Part shown: positions 1-5,527 of the stretch, piece after piece
How the letters are laid out: each line of letters opens with the position of its first letter
Position numbering within the stretch: position 1 is the first letter of the stretch
DNA from: Deltaproteobacteria bacterium
GTDB taxonomy: Bacteria; Desulfobacterota; Desulfobacteria; Desulfobacterales; ETH-SRB1
Assembly: GCA_019309665.1 (NCBI GenBank)
Contig: JAFDFV010000161.1
Span: forward strand, 1-5,845
Length of the DNA: 5,845 nt
Reading direction: 5' to 3'
Notes under the pieces: model-generated
The model's input: the letters and a program-made list of their open reading frames with translations, nothing else
The model's database searches: none
Told to the model about the DNA's origin: nothing
Made by a program: the position numbers and the translations under genes

Positions 1-168
1 AATTTCTCCTGTCGCCTTGTAATGATCACCGCCTAAATTATAATTAGTAAATTTCAGTCTAAAATCGCATTTGCCTGCTACAGTCTCCAGCACCTTGATT
101 CCTTCTGCCACAACTTCGGGTCCTGTACCATCTCCTGGGATTACAGCTATTTTATATTCTTTTGACAT
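1..168 (-). CDS. leuB: 3-isopropylmalate dehydrogenase, N-terminal part (cut by window edge)
   Basis: Only the first 56 codons are in the window; the rest lies beyond position 1. The translation begins MSKEYKIAVIPGDGTGPEVV and continues to a GGDHYKATGE segment near residues 46-55. The early IPGDGxGPEV motif is the amino-terminal signature of the isocitrate/isopropylmalate dehydrogenase family. The tyrosine-rich stretch leading into GGD..Y..TGE resembles LeuB more than isocitrate dehydrogenase. LeuB is a cytoplasmic enzyme that oxidatively decarboxylates 3-isopropylmalate with NAD+ in leucine synthesis. The ATG at 168 is supported by an AGGAGT ribosome binding site at 173-178, four bases upstream. 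It lies 232 bp downstream of pssA across a repeat-filled spacer, so cotranscription is uncertain. Tartrate or isocitrate dehydrogenase homologues are the alternatives. Confidence 0.85.
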   Translation of the reverse strand, partial: MSKEYKIAVIPGDGTGPEVVAEGIKVLETVAGKCDFRLKFTNYNLGGDHYKATGEI

Positions 169-172
169 CACA

Positions 173-178
173 ACTCCT
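173..178 (-). promoter_or_regulatory. Ribosome binding site of leuB
   Basis: AGGAGT on the minus strand lies four bases before the ATG at 168. It is the strongest Shine-Dalgarno match in the window and fixes the leuB start. Confidence 0.75.
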
Positions 179-198
179 GTATAAATAAATACGGAACA

Positions 199-286
199 TT
201 GAAATTAGAAAATAGAAATTGGAAATTTGGCCTTCATGCTTTTCTACTGTTCTTCCAAATTTCCAATTTATATTTTCTAATTTCAA
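199..286. repeat. Long AT-rich inverted repeat between pssA and leuB
   Basis: The arms at 199-230 and 255-286 are 32 bp each and match perfectly except for one pair (215 G opposite 270 A). The spacer is 24 nt. Each arm is built from short iterations of GAAATT/GGAAATT-type words, so the repeat is low complexity but highly symmetric. It could fold into a strong hairpin in the pssA 3' untranslated region. No U-run follows on the minus strand, so a classical intrinsic terminator is not supported. Similar AATTTC-rich palindromes are remembered from intergenic DNA of Desulfobacterales; that is recollection, not a search. Confidence 0.85.
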
Positions 287-301
287 GCCGTGAACGGTTA
301 C

Positions 302-391
302 CAGTTTACAGTTGTCGGTTTACAGCTTTTTCAATAAATTATGCAACGACTGATTGTTGTTTTGTTTTGATCAACCCTGAACCGTAAACTG
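302..391. repeat. Imperfect inverted repeat of the CAGTTTACGGTT family
   Basis: CAGTTTACAGTT at 302-313 is inverted at 380-391 as AACCGTAAACTG. The single mismatch becomes a G-U pair in minus-strand RNA. A third, direct partial copy (CGGTTTACAG) sits at 316-325. The hairpin would form directly after the pssA stop codon at 401-403, but there is no terminator-like U-run. Related ACCGT(A/G)AA words occur as a tandem cluster downstream of lon at 2960-2989, so this is a dispersed repeat family within the window. Confidence 0.55.
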
Positions 392-400
392 TTTATTAAT

Positions 401-1156
401 TTAGTGGATTTCGGCTTTTTCCTGCTTTGAAAGTCTCCTAAGCCTTATAGTCTTGAAGGGACCTGAAATTAGATAGGCAACTCCTAAAAGAAACAGGGCA
501 ATGGATGGCTGCGCTGCTATAAAAATTAAAATCAGTATAACTGTAACAAGAACATTGAAATTCATCTTTTTAAACAGCTCGTGTTGTTTAAAACAATCGT
601 ATTTTATGGTGCTGACCATTAAAAAAGAAAGAATATAAAGCATTATAAGGGGTAATATACAGTTAGAAGTACCTGCTATGTCGAATTTATTATAGAACAA
701 AACAGCAGTAGCAGCCATGCCGGCAGCAGCCGGTATCGGAAGGCCTGTAAAGTAATCGCCGCCTGCTGTATCAACATGGGCATTGAAACGTGCCAGGCGA
801 AGAGCTCCGCAAATCATAAATAAAAATGCGGCAAGCCAGCCGATTCTTCCCATAGGCTTAAGAGCCCATAAATACATCATCACCCCGGGAGCAAGACCAA
901 AGGATACAAGATCCGCAAGGGAATCGTATTCAACACCAAATTTACTGGTGGTATTAGTAGCCCTGGCGATTTTGCCATCAAGCATATCAAATACTACGGC
1001 GATAATAATAGCTATAGCCGATGTAACATATTTGCCATCTATTGAAGCAATAATAGCATAGAATCCGCAAAAAATATTTAAAGATGTAAATATGTTAGGC
1101 AGAATGTATATTCCGCGCCTCAGCTTGTCTTTATTAATTCTTTTCTTTTTTTTCAT
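401..1156 (-). CDS. pssA: CDP-diacylglycerol--serine O-phosphatidyltransferase
   Basis: This 251-residue integral inner-membrane enzyme transfers the phosphatidyl group of CDP-diacylglycerol to L-serine, giving phosphatidylserine and CMP. The CDP-alcohol phosphotransferase signature is complete: D57, D60-G61, A64-R65, G74, D78 and D82, in the spacing D-x2-D-G-x2-A-R-x8-G-x3-D-x3-D. Hydrophobic stretches around residues 17-37, 44-58, 86-98, 105-118, 143-155, 165-183, 200-215 and 218-232 fit a multi-spanning protein. The N-terminus is strongly basic (MKKKKRINKDKLRR), consistent with a cytoplasmic start. The ATG at 1156 is the first possible start, since an in-frame TAA lies two codons upstream. 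No clear Shine-Dalgarno precedes it, but the gene overlaps the end of psd by 23 nt, which implies translational coupling. Length and motif fit the PssA type rather than phosphatidylglycerophosphate synthase, and the psd neighbour settles the substrate choice. Confidence 0.93.
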   Translation of the reverse strand: MKKKKRINKDKLRRGIYILPNIFTSLNIFCGFYAIIASIDGKYVTSAIAIIIAVVFDMLDGKIARATNTTSKFGVEYDSLADLVSFGLAPGVMMYLWALKPMGRIGWLAAFLFMICGALRLARFNAHVDTAGGDYFTGLPIPAAAGMAATAVLFYNKFDIAGTSNCILPLIMLYILSFLMVSTIKYDCFKQHELFKKMNFNVLVTVILILIFIAAQPSIALFLLGVAYLISGPFKTIRLRRLSKQEKAEIH

Positions 1157-1826
1157 GTCTTAAATATCCCAAAATAGATGTACCGGCTTTAACCTTATCC
1201 CCGACTGCAACATTAAGATCCGCATCATCGGGCAGATAAATATCAAGTCTTGATCCAAAACATATCATACCCAGGCGTTCACCGCAGGCTACACTGTCCC
1301 CCTTCTGTAGCTTGCATATAATACGCCTCGCTATAAGCCCTGCAATCTGAACAACACATATTTTACTGCCGTCTCCTGTCTTAAGAAAAATCGCATTATG
1401 TTCATTATCCCTTGAGGCCTTATCCAGATTTGCGGAAAAAAATTTTCCAGGATAATAACTTACCCTTTCAACTTCCCCTTCATGCGGAATACGATTTACA
1501 TGCACATTAAATATCGACATGAAGACACTTATCTTTTGACATCTGCCTTCAAAAAAAGGGCTGCTGTCCTCTTGCCCGGCTATAATTACTTTTCCATCAG
1601 CCGGTGATACAACAGCACCGTAATTTTTAGGTATAACCCGGTCAGGATCCCTGAAAAAATAGCAGATGAAAAAAGTAACCGCAAGACCTATCAGCGCGGG
1701 AACAGTCAGCCCCAAAAGGGCAAAAACACCTGTAGTAAAGGCCGAAGCAAATATCAAAGGATATCCGGCTTTTGCTACAGGAAATGCGACTTGACTCGGA
1801 GGATCTGACCAGGAAAATTTATCCAT
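1134..1826 (-). CDS. psd: Phosphatidylserine decarboxylase proenzyme, short type
   Basis: This 230-residue pyruvoyl enzyme decarboxylates phosphatidylserine to phosphatidylethanolamine at the inner membrane. It is of the short (PSD-A-like) type, much smaller than the E. coli enzyme. A hydrophobic segment at about residues 23-58 anchors the N-terminus. SPADGK at 74-79 carries the conserved aspartate D77, and FNVHVNRIP at 106-114 carries H109. The self-cleavage site is FGSRLD: cutting between G191 and S192 would give a 191-residue beta chain and a 39-residue alpha chain whose N-terminal serine becomes the pyruvoyl group. The FGS form replaces the LGST of long-type enzymes and is normal for this subtype. 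The ATG at 1826 has AAGGTG at 1835-1840, eight bases upstream, and a perfect sigma70-like promoter just ahead. Its end overlaps the pssA start, so the two genes form an operon for consecutive steps. Confidence 0.93.
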   Translation of the reverse strand: MDKFSWSDPPSQVAFPVAKAGYPLIFASAFTTGVFALLGLTVPALIGLAVTFFICYFFRDPDRVIPKNYGAVVSPADGKVIIAGQEDSSPFFEGRCQKISVFMSIFNVHVNRIPHEGEVERVSYYPGKFFSANLDKASRDNEHNAIFLKTGDGSKICVVQIAGLIARRIICKLQKGDSVACGERLGMICFGSRLDIYLPDDADLNVAVGDKVKAGTSILGYLRHEKKEKN

Positions 1827-1834
1827 TTAACATA

Positions 1835-1840
1835 CACCTT
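1835..1840 (-). promoter_or_regulatory. Ribosome binding site of psd
   Basis: AAGGTG on the minus strand lies eight bases upstream of the ATG at 1826 and supports that start. A closer ATG just upstream is in another frame. Confidence 0.6.
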
Positions 1841-1857
1841 GGTTAAAGTTTAAAAAA

Positions 1858-1886
1858 ATTATACCAATATCGATTAATAATGTCAA
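1858..1886 (-). promoter_or_regulatory. Perfect-consensus sigma70-type promoter of psd-pssA
   Basis: On the minus strand, TTGACA at 1886-1881 is followed by exactly 17 bases and then TATAAT at 1863-1858. Both hexamers and the spacing match the housekeeping consensus without a mismatch. Transcription would start near 1851, giving a leader of about 25 nt that contains the psd ribosome binding site. No clear operator overlaps it, which suggests constitutive expression of the phospholipid operon. Confidence 0.88.
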
Positions 1887-1958
1887 TGATTACAAGTCAA
1901 ATTACCACCCCCCAGGAGATGGCTTATTTATATCAGTCCTCAAAGGCACCCTATTTTG

Positions 1959-2017
1959 AGTGCCTAAAGTGAGCTAAAGTGCCTAAAATGCCTAAAGTTA
2001 AGGAACGCCTTCGGCGT
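1959..2017 (+). repeat. Modular repeat array A: four 9-10 bp units plus tail hairpin
   Basis: Reading plus, four units follow without gaps: AGTGCCTAA (1959-1967), AGTGAGCTAA (1968-1977), AGTGCCTAA (1978-1986) and AATGCCTAA (1987-1995). AGTT follows at 1996-1999. The tail AAGGAACGCCTTCGGCGT (2000-2017) has a five-pair stem ACGCC/GGCGT around TTC. Array A faces array B tail to tail, and their outer 22 bases are identical in inverted orientation. Confidence 0.85.
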
Positions 2018-2033
2018 GCTAATTGATAACATA

Positions 2034-2050
2034 GTAACAGAAACCGTTAC
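2034..2050. repeat. Small hairpin between arrays A and B
   Basis: GTAAC at 2034-2038 and GTTAC at 2046-2050 are inverted. On the minus strand the stem extends to seven pairs, with one G-U pair and a UUU loop. There is no U-run, so terminator function is not supported. Confidence 0.35.
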
Positions 2051-2100
2051 ACTTTTCTATGCATTAATGACTCAAGAAATCTTTATATAAAATGGCAGAA

Positions 2101-2148
2101 TACCACAACTTTAGGCACTTTAATATACTTTAGCTCACTTTAGGCACT
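2101..2148 (-). repeat. Modular repeat array B, overlapping the tsaB stop codon
   Basis: Reading minus from 2148, the units are AGTGCCTAA (2148-2140), AGTGAGCTAA (2139-2130), AGTATATTAA (2129-2120) and AGTGCCTAA (2119-2111), then AACT-complement AGTT (2110-2107) and GTGGTA (2106-2101). The tail hairpin seen in arrays A and C is missing here. The last A of the tsaB TAA stop (2150-2148) is the first base of the array, so the array would be transcribed as the tsaB 3' untranslated region. Confidence 0.85.
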
Positions 2149-2825
2149 TATATATTAACTTCAGCCCAACATTTTCGTATATAATGGGGTACAAACAAGC
2201 TGTTATCATCTGTATCATTTGTCTCAAATCTATCCATACTTATATGAGCCACAGTAGAAGCCCTGATTGTGTTTTGGTAAGACGGCGCAAAATGTGCCAG
2301 ATCACCTATCTGATCTTTAATTTTATTTTGATAAATTTTGGCGCCGTCACCAACAAACAGGCATGGCTCATTTATATCGCAAACAGCCTGAACAGGACTA
2401 ATAGCCTGTCCCCTAAGTTCCTTTTTCAAATATCCGTTTTCAAACCTGTAACGTGAAAAATACACCTCTTCTTTACGGGCATCTAATAACGGGCTAACGA
2501 GATATGAAGAAAAGCCGCACTGCATGGCAAGCGAATCAAGGCTTGAAACACCCACAACAGGTTTGCCGGATGCCATAGCAAAACCCTTTATCGAACTAAT
2601 GCCTATTCGCAGACCGGTAAAGCTCCCGGGCCCTCTTGTTACCGCAAATCCATCCAGTTCAGATACGGTTAACCCAGACAAATTCAATACTGTATCTATC
2701 ATCTCCATTAAATGTTTTGAATGAGTTTGTTCGATAAATAGAGTAGTCTCGGCTATAATTGATTCTTTCTCAACGATGGCAACGCTACAACTTTTTGTAG
2801 CTGTATCTACAGCGAGTATTCTCAT
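2148..2825 (-). CDS. tsaB: tRNA threonylcarbamoyladenosine biosynthesis protein TsaB
   Basis: This 225-residue cytoplasmic protein has the normal length for TsaB (formerly YeaZ). TsaB is the non-catalytic ASKHA-fold partner that dimerises with TsaD and, with TsaE, transfers the threonylcarbamoyl group to A37 of tRNAs that read ANN codons. The start MRILAVDTAT is the family's first strand and phosphate-type loop. QTHSKHLM at about 33-40, GPGSFTGLRIG at 65-75, SPLLDARKEEVYF at 111-123, VGDGA at 158-162 and VPHYIRK near the C-terminus are characteristic. No RimI acetyltransferase domain is fused. The ATG at 2825 matches the usual N-terminus, but no convincing Shine-Dalgarno lies before it: a repeat array begins only eight bases upstream. 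The stop codon also merges into another array. It may be cotranscribed with lon, 167 bp upstream. Confidence 0.93.
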   Translation of the reverse strand: MRILAVDTATKSCSVAIVEKESIIAETTLFIEQTHSKHLMEMIDTVLNLSGLTVSELDGFAVTRGPGSFTGLRIGISSIKGFAMASGKPVVGVSSLDSLAMQCGFSSYLVSPLLDARKEEVYFSRYRFENGYLKKELRGQAISPVQAVCDINEPCLFVGDGAKIYQNKIKDQIGDLAHFAPSYQNTIRASTVAHISMDRFETNDTDDNSLFVPHYIRKCWAEVNI

Positions 2826-2833
2826 AATAAAAG

Positions 2834-2892
2834 AGTGCCTAAAATGCCTAAAGTATATTAAAGTGCCTAAAGTTATGGTACGCCTTTGGCGT
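2834..2892 (+). repeat. Modular repeat array C, just upstream of tsaB
   Basis: Reading plus, the units are AGTGCCTAA (2834-2842), AATGCCTAA (2843-2851), AGTATATTAA (2852-2861) and AGTGCCTAA (2862-2870). AGTT (2871-2874) and the tail ATGGTACGCCTTTGGCGT (2875-2892) follow, with the same ACGCC/GGCGT stem as array A but a TTT loop. It is inverted relative to array B, so both arrays have their heads against tsaB and their tails pointing away. It occupies most of what would be the tsaB leader. Confidence 0.85.
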
Positions 2893-2929
2893 GGTTATAT
2901 ATTTTCAGGGCTGGGTTATAAGTTTTCTC

Positions 2930-2953
2930 GTTCCTACGCTGGAGCATGGGAAC
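2930..2953. repeat. REP-like GTTCC/GGAAC hairpin
   Basis: GTTCC at 2930-2934 pairs with GGAAC at 2949-2953. The stem continues inward with a T-G wobble, an A-T pair, one mismatch and a GCT/AGC core. The words GCTGGAGC and GTTCC...GGAAC resemble REP-type palindromes found scattered in many bacterial genomes; that resemblance is from memory. No T-run follows on either strand, so it is not called a terminator. Confidence 0.55.
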
Positions 2954-2959
2954 CAGGCA

Positions 2960-2989
2960 AACCGTAAAACCGTGAACCGTAAAACCGTT
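2960..2989. repeat. Tandem AAACCGT(A/G)-type short repeats after lon
   Basis: Four near-identical 7-8 bp units with the core AACCGT(A/G/T) follow one another directly downstream of the lon stop codon (2993-2995). The same words appear in the pssA-leuB spacer (302-391), making this a dispersed simple repeat. Confidence 0.6.
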
Positions 2990-2992
2990 TTT

Positions 2993-4951
2993 TTACTTTG
3001 CCCCACTGCCCTGAAGCTTTAACCCCTCAAGTACAATCGGCAGTACCTCATCCATGTGTTTTACAGGAATGAACTTGATTTTACGCTTTACATTTGAAGG
3101 AAGTTCTACAATATCCTTTTTATTCTTTTCAGGAATTACTACAGTATAAATTCCAGCCCTCAAAGCCCCCAAAGCCTTTTCTTTCAAGCCTCCTATCGGA
3201 AGGACTCTTCCTCTAAGCGTAATTTCGCCGGTCATAGCAATGTCCTTGCTGACCGGCTTATTGGTCAAAACAGAAATCAGGGCTGTAGCCATAACAATTC
3301 CGGCAGAAGGACCATCTTTTGGTATCGCACCTGCCGGGACATGTATGTGCACATCAAAATTTTCCAAAAAATTTTCTTTTACTCCAAAACAAGAAAGATT
3401 TGCCCTGGCATAACTTACAGCCGCTCGGGCGGATTCCTGCATTACCTCTCCGAGCTGCCCGGTAATAATCAAGTCACCCTTGCCTTGTATTAAAGCCGCC
3501 TCCACATACAGAACCTCTCCACCAGCATTAGTCCAGGCAAGCCCGATAGACAGTCCGACCTGACTCTCCTGCTGATCCATCTCAGGATAATATCTGGGTA
3601 TGCCCAGATACTTATGCAGATTTGTCCTTGTAATATTGAAAGGACCTTTTTCTCTTTCAGCCATCTTACGCGCCACCTTGCGACATATTGACCCAAGCTC
3701 ACGTTCAAGGTTTCTCAAACCTGCCTCGGATGTGTATTCATTTATAATCTGGAGCAATGCTTTTGGACTGATGGAAATATTCTTCGGCTTTAAGCCGTTT
3801 TCCTTAAGCTGACGCGGGAAAAGATGTGTCTCAGCAATAATCTTCTTTTCCTCCTCAGTATATCCCGAAAGATTAATGACCTCCATTCTGTCAAGAAGTG
3901 CTGAAGGAATTGTATCTGTCAAATTGGCGGTAAGTACGAACATAACCCTGGAAAGATCAAACGGTAAGTTCAGGTAGTGATCACTGAATTCAAAGTTTTG
4001 CTCTGGATCAAGAGCTTCTAATAAAGCAGAAGAAGGATCACCTCGAAAATCAGAGCCCACTTTGTCAATCTCATCCATCATAAAAACAGGGTTGTTTGAT
4101 CCGCACTGCTTCAAACTCTGTAGTATACGTCCAGGCATTGACCCTATATATGTGCGGCGATGGCCTCTAATTTCCGCTTCATCTCGAATTCCACCGAGAG
4201 AAATACGGACGAATTTACGCTTCATCGCTTTAGCAATAGCTCTTCCCAAAGAAGTCTTCCCAACGCCGGGAGGCCCGACAAAACATAGAATAGGACCTTT
4301 CATTTTTGGATTTAGCCTGCGAACACTCAAATATTCAAGTATTCGATCTTTCACCTTGTTCAAAGCGTAGTGATCTTTGTCTAATATTTTTTTTGCATTC
4401 AATATATCGATCACATCTTTGGTTTTTTTATCCCATGGCAGATCAACCAGCCAGTCCAGATAACTCCGTATAACTGAAGCTTCAGCAGAATCAGGATGCA
4501 TCTGTTCCAGACGCTTTAACTGCTTTGCAGCCTCTTTTCCAGCCTCCTTGGGCATTTTGGCGCTCTTGATCCTTTTCTTGTAATCATCTATCTCTTCAGC
4601 TCTTTCATCATGCTCGCCCAGTTCCTTGTGGATAGCCCTAACCTGCTCTCTTAAAAAATAATCGCGCTGGCTCTTAGAAATTTCATCCTTGGCATCAGAT
4701 TGAATCTTTGCCTGTATCACCGAAAGTTCTACTTCATGTGAAAGCAGATCGTTAACTTTTTTAAGACGTTCCACAGGATCTACAAGTTCAAGCAGAGTCT
4801 GTGACTCCTCAATTTTCAGTCTAAGATTCGATGATACAAGATCTGCAAGCTTGCCCGGATCATCTATGCTTTCCAGAATGGTACCGACATCGCCGCTTAA
4901 TTCTCCTCGAAGAGCCAGAATCTTCTCTGAATGCTCTCGTACATTCCTCAT
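2993..4951 (-). CDS. lon: ATP-dependent protease Lon, AAA+ and protease part (second half of split gene)
   Basis: This 652-residue frame carries everything Lon needs for unfolding and cutting substrates. The helical remainder of the substrate-binding domain and coiled-coil (about 1-125, including KSQRDYFLREQ at 93-103) comes first, followed by the AAA+ module. Walker A is GPPGVGKTS at 226-234, Walker B is PVFMMDEIDK at 288-297 (D293, E294), and the sensor-2 region is GLRNLER at 411-417. The protease domain has the serine-lysine dyad: S549 in PKDGPSAG and K592 in GGLKEKALG, with the family's usual 43-residue spacing. Lon degrades damaged and regulatory proteins in the cytoplasm as a hexamer. 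The ATG at 4951 is only the first ATG of this frame. The in-frame codons before it read EIEAL and continue the Lon alignment, so the true N-terminus lies in the upstream frame, about 796 residues in total if joined. Reinitiation at this ATG is possible: GGAG lies at 4967-4964, 12 bases upstream. Confidence 0.93.
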   Translation of the reverse strand: MRNVREHSEKILALRGELSGDVGTILESIDDPGKLADLVSSNLRLKIEESQTLLELVDPVERLKKVNDLLSHEVELSVIQAKIQSDAKDEISKSQRDYFLREQVRAIHKELGEHDERAEEIDDYKKRIKSAKMPKEAGKEAAKQLKRLEQMHPDSAEASVIRSYLDWLVDLPWDKKTKDVIDILNAKKILDKDHYALNKVKDRILEYLSVRRLNPKMKGPILCFVGPPGVGKTSLGRAIAKAMKRKFVRISLGGIRDEAEIRGHRRTYIGSMPGRILQSLKQCGSNNPVFMMDEIDKVGSDFRGDPSSALLEALDPEQNFEFSDHYLNLPFDLSRVMFVLTANLTDTIPSALLDRMEVINLSGYTEEEKKIIAETHLFPRQLKENGLKPKNISISPKALLQIINEYTSEAGLRNLERELGSICRKVARKMAEREKGPFNITRTNLHKYLGIPRYYPEMDQQESQVGLSIGLAWTNAGGEVLYVEAALIQGKGDLIITGQLGEVMQESARAAVSYARANLSCFGVKENFLENFDVHIHVPAGAIPKDGPSAGIVMATALISVLTNKPVSKDIAMTGEITLRGRVLPIGGLKEKALGALRAGIYTVVIPEKNKKDIVELPSNVKRKIKFIPVKHMDEVLPIVLEGLKLQGSGAK

Positions 4952-4958
4952 CAGAGCT

Positions 4959-5384
4959 TCAATCTCCAGATTGACTCATATGTTCTTTAATAATTTCAAT
5001 TTTTACGCGATAATAAGCTTTGTTTCTGAGATATGTTACAATTTTTGCCTTGGCGACACCTTGCACAAGGGCCTTGACACTGCCGTCAGGCAGTTTCAAC
5101 ATCCTCAGAATCCGGCCAACTGTTCCAATCGTGTAAATTTCATCCTTTTTAGGATTCTCTACGCCCGAATCCTTTTGCGCAACCAACAATAAATAACCGT
5201 CTTTTATTACAGCCGCTTCCACCGCTCGCACTGATTTTTCCCGACCGACAAAAAGAGGAATAAGCATACCCGTAAAAATCACAACGTCCCGTATAGGCAT
5301 TAAAGGAAGAGTTTTGGGTATTTTTATATCCTTTTCATCTTCTTCAATAATACTTATCAAATCATCTTTATCTGTTTCACCCAT
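4959..5384 (-). CDS. lon: Lon protease N-terminal substrate-binding lobe (first half of split gene)
   Basis: This 141-residue frame is the beta-rich lobe of the Lon substrate-recognition domain. LPLMPIRDVVIF at 26-37, IPLFVGREKS at 42-51, LLLVAQKD at 65-72 and IGTVGRILRMLKLPDGSV at 86-103 match the N-terminus of full-length Lon in order and spacing. It ends at a TGA (4961-4959), immediately before the point where the alignment continues in the next frame. A single +1 shift within the 14 bases 4975-4962 joins the two parts, because the downstream frame is closed upstream by a TGA at 4978-4976. The ATG at 5384 is supported by AGGTGA at 5394-5389, four bases upstream. An acidic 20-residue leader precedes the conserved part. 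Alone, this piece has no enzyme activity. It is best read as part of one lon gene carrying a frameshift (real, tolerated, or a sequencing or assembly error). Confidence 0.9.
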   Translation of the reverse strand: MGETDKDDLISIIEEDEKDIKIPKTLPLMPIRDVVIFTGMLIPLFVGREKSVRAVEAAVIKDGYLLLVAQKDSGVENPKKDEIYTIGTVGRILRMLKLPDGSVKALVQGVAKAKIVTYLRNKAYYRVKIEIIKEHMSQSGD

Positions 5385-5388
5385 TGTT

Positions 5389-5394
5389 TCACCT
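5389..5394 (-). promoter_or_regulatory. Ribosome binding site of lon
   Basis: AGGTGA on the minus strand lies four bases before the ATG at 5384 and supports the chosen lon start. Confidence 0.6.
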
Positions 5395-5425
5395 GTTTTT
5401 AATTATTTCCCCCCACAATCGCCAA

Positions 5426-5520
5426 GAGGCTGCCCGAAAATTTTAGCCTTCCTTGAACTTGAACAAAATTGAACATTTTTCAAAGGTCTCGTAGCAGGAT
5501 GAAAATTCTCGGACAGCCTC
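5426..5520. mobile_element. 95-bp MITE-like or REP-like palindromic element in the lon leader
   Basis: The ends are 19-bp inverted repeats: 5426-5444 begins GAGGCTGCCCGA and 5502-5520 is its complement with two transitions. Both differences become G-U pairs in minus-strand RNA but C-A mismatches in plus-strand RNA. An inner pair, CCTTGAA (5451-5457) against TTCAAAGG (5479-5486), adds a second stem with one bulge. The element is non-coding, and no target-site duplication is evident at its borders. It lies 42-136 bp upstream of the lon ATG and would be within the lon messenger leader. A non-autonomous transposon remnant is the favoured reading; a structured leader element is the alternative. 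Confidence 0.65.
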
Positions 5521-5527
5521 CCATATC

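Larger units (their letters stand above)
1827..2147. other. Intergenic region between tsaB and psd
   Basis: This gap of just over 300 bp has no supported gene. Its psd-proximal third holds the psd promoter. The remainder holds two members of a modular repeat family placed tail to tail (1959-2017 on plus, 2101-2148 on minus). About 83 bp of unique-looking DNA lies between them, including a small hairpin at 2034-2050. A short CTCAAA/TTTGAG pair (1939-1944 and 1955-1960) lies just before the first array. No terminator with a U-run was seen for tsaB. Confidence 0.7.

Noticed and set aside
199..387. 62-codon open frame on the plus strand.
   Set aside because: It lies wholly within the inverted repeats between pssA and leuB, has repeat-derived composition, no ribosome binding site and no recognisable protein features.
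1959..2148. A CRISPR-like array.
   Set aside because: The units are only 9-10 bp, directly abutting, with no spacers of regular length and no cas genes.
1959..2892. AGTGCCTAA units as CIRCE (HrcA) elements near lon, because of similarity to GAGTGCTAA.
   Set aside because: The units carry an extra C, occur as direct tandem units and lack the TTAGCACTC-N9-GAGTGCTAA arrangement.
2930..2953. Intrinsic terminator after lon.
   Set aside because: The hairpin is real but is not followed by a T-run on either strand, so only a REP-like repeat is called.
2776..2967. 63-codon plus-strand frame crossing the tsaB start and array C.
   Set aside because: It is antisense to the start of a clear tsaB and then runs through repeats, with no coding signature.
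4959..4979. Programmed ribosomal frameshifting in lon.
   Set aside because: The overlap has no slippery run, no rare-codon or CUU-UGA-like stop context and no obvious stimulatory structure. An indel or reinitiation explains it more simply.
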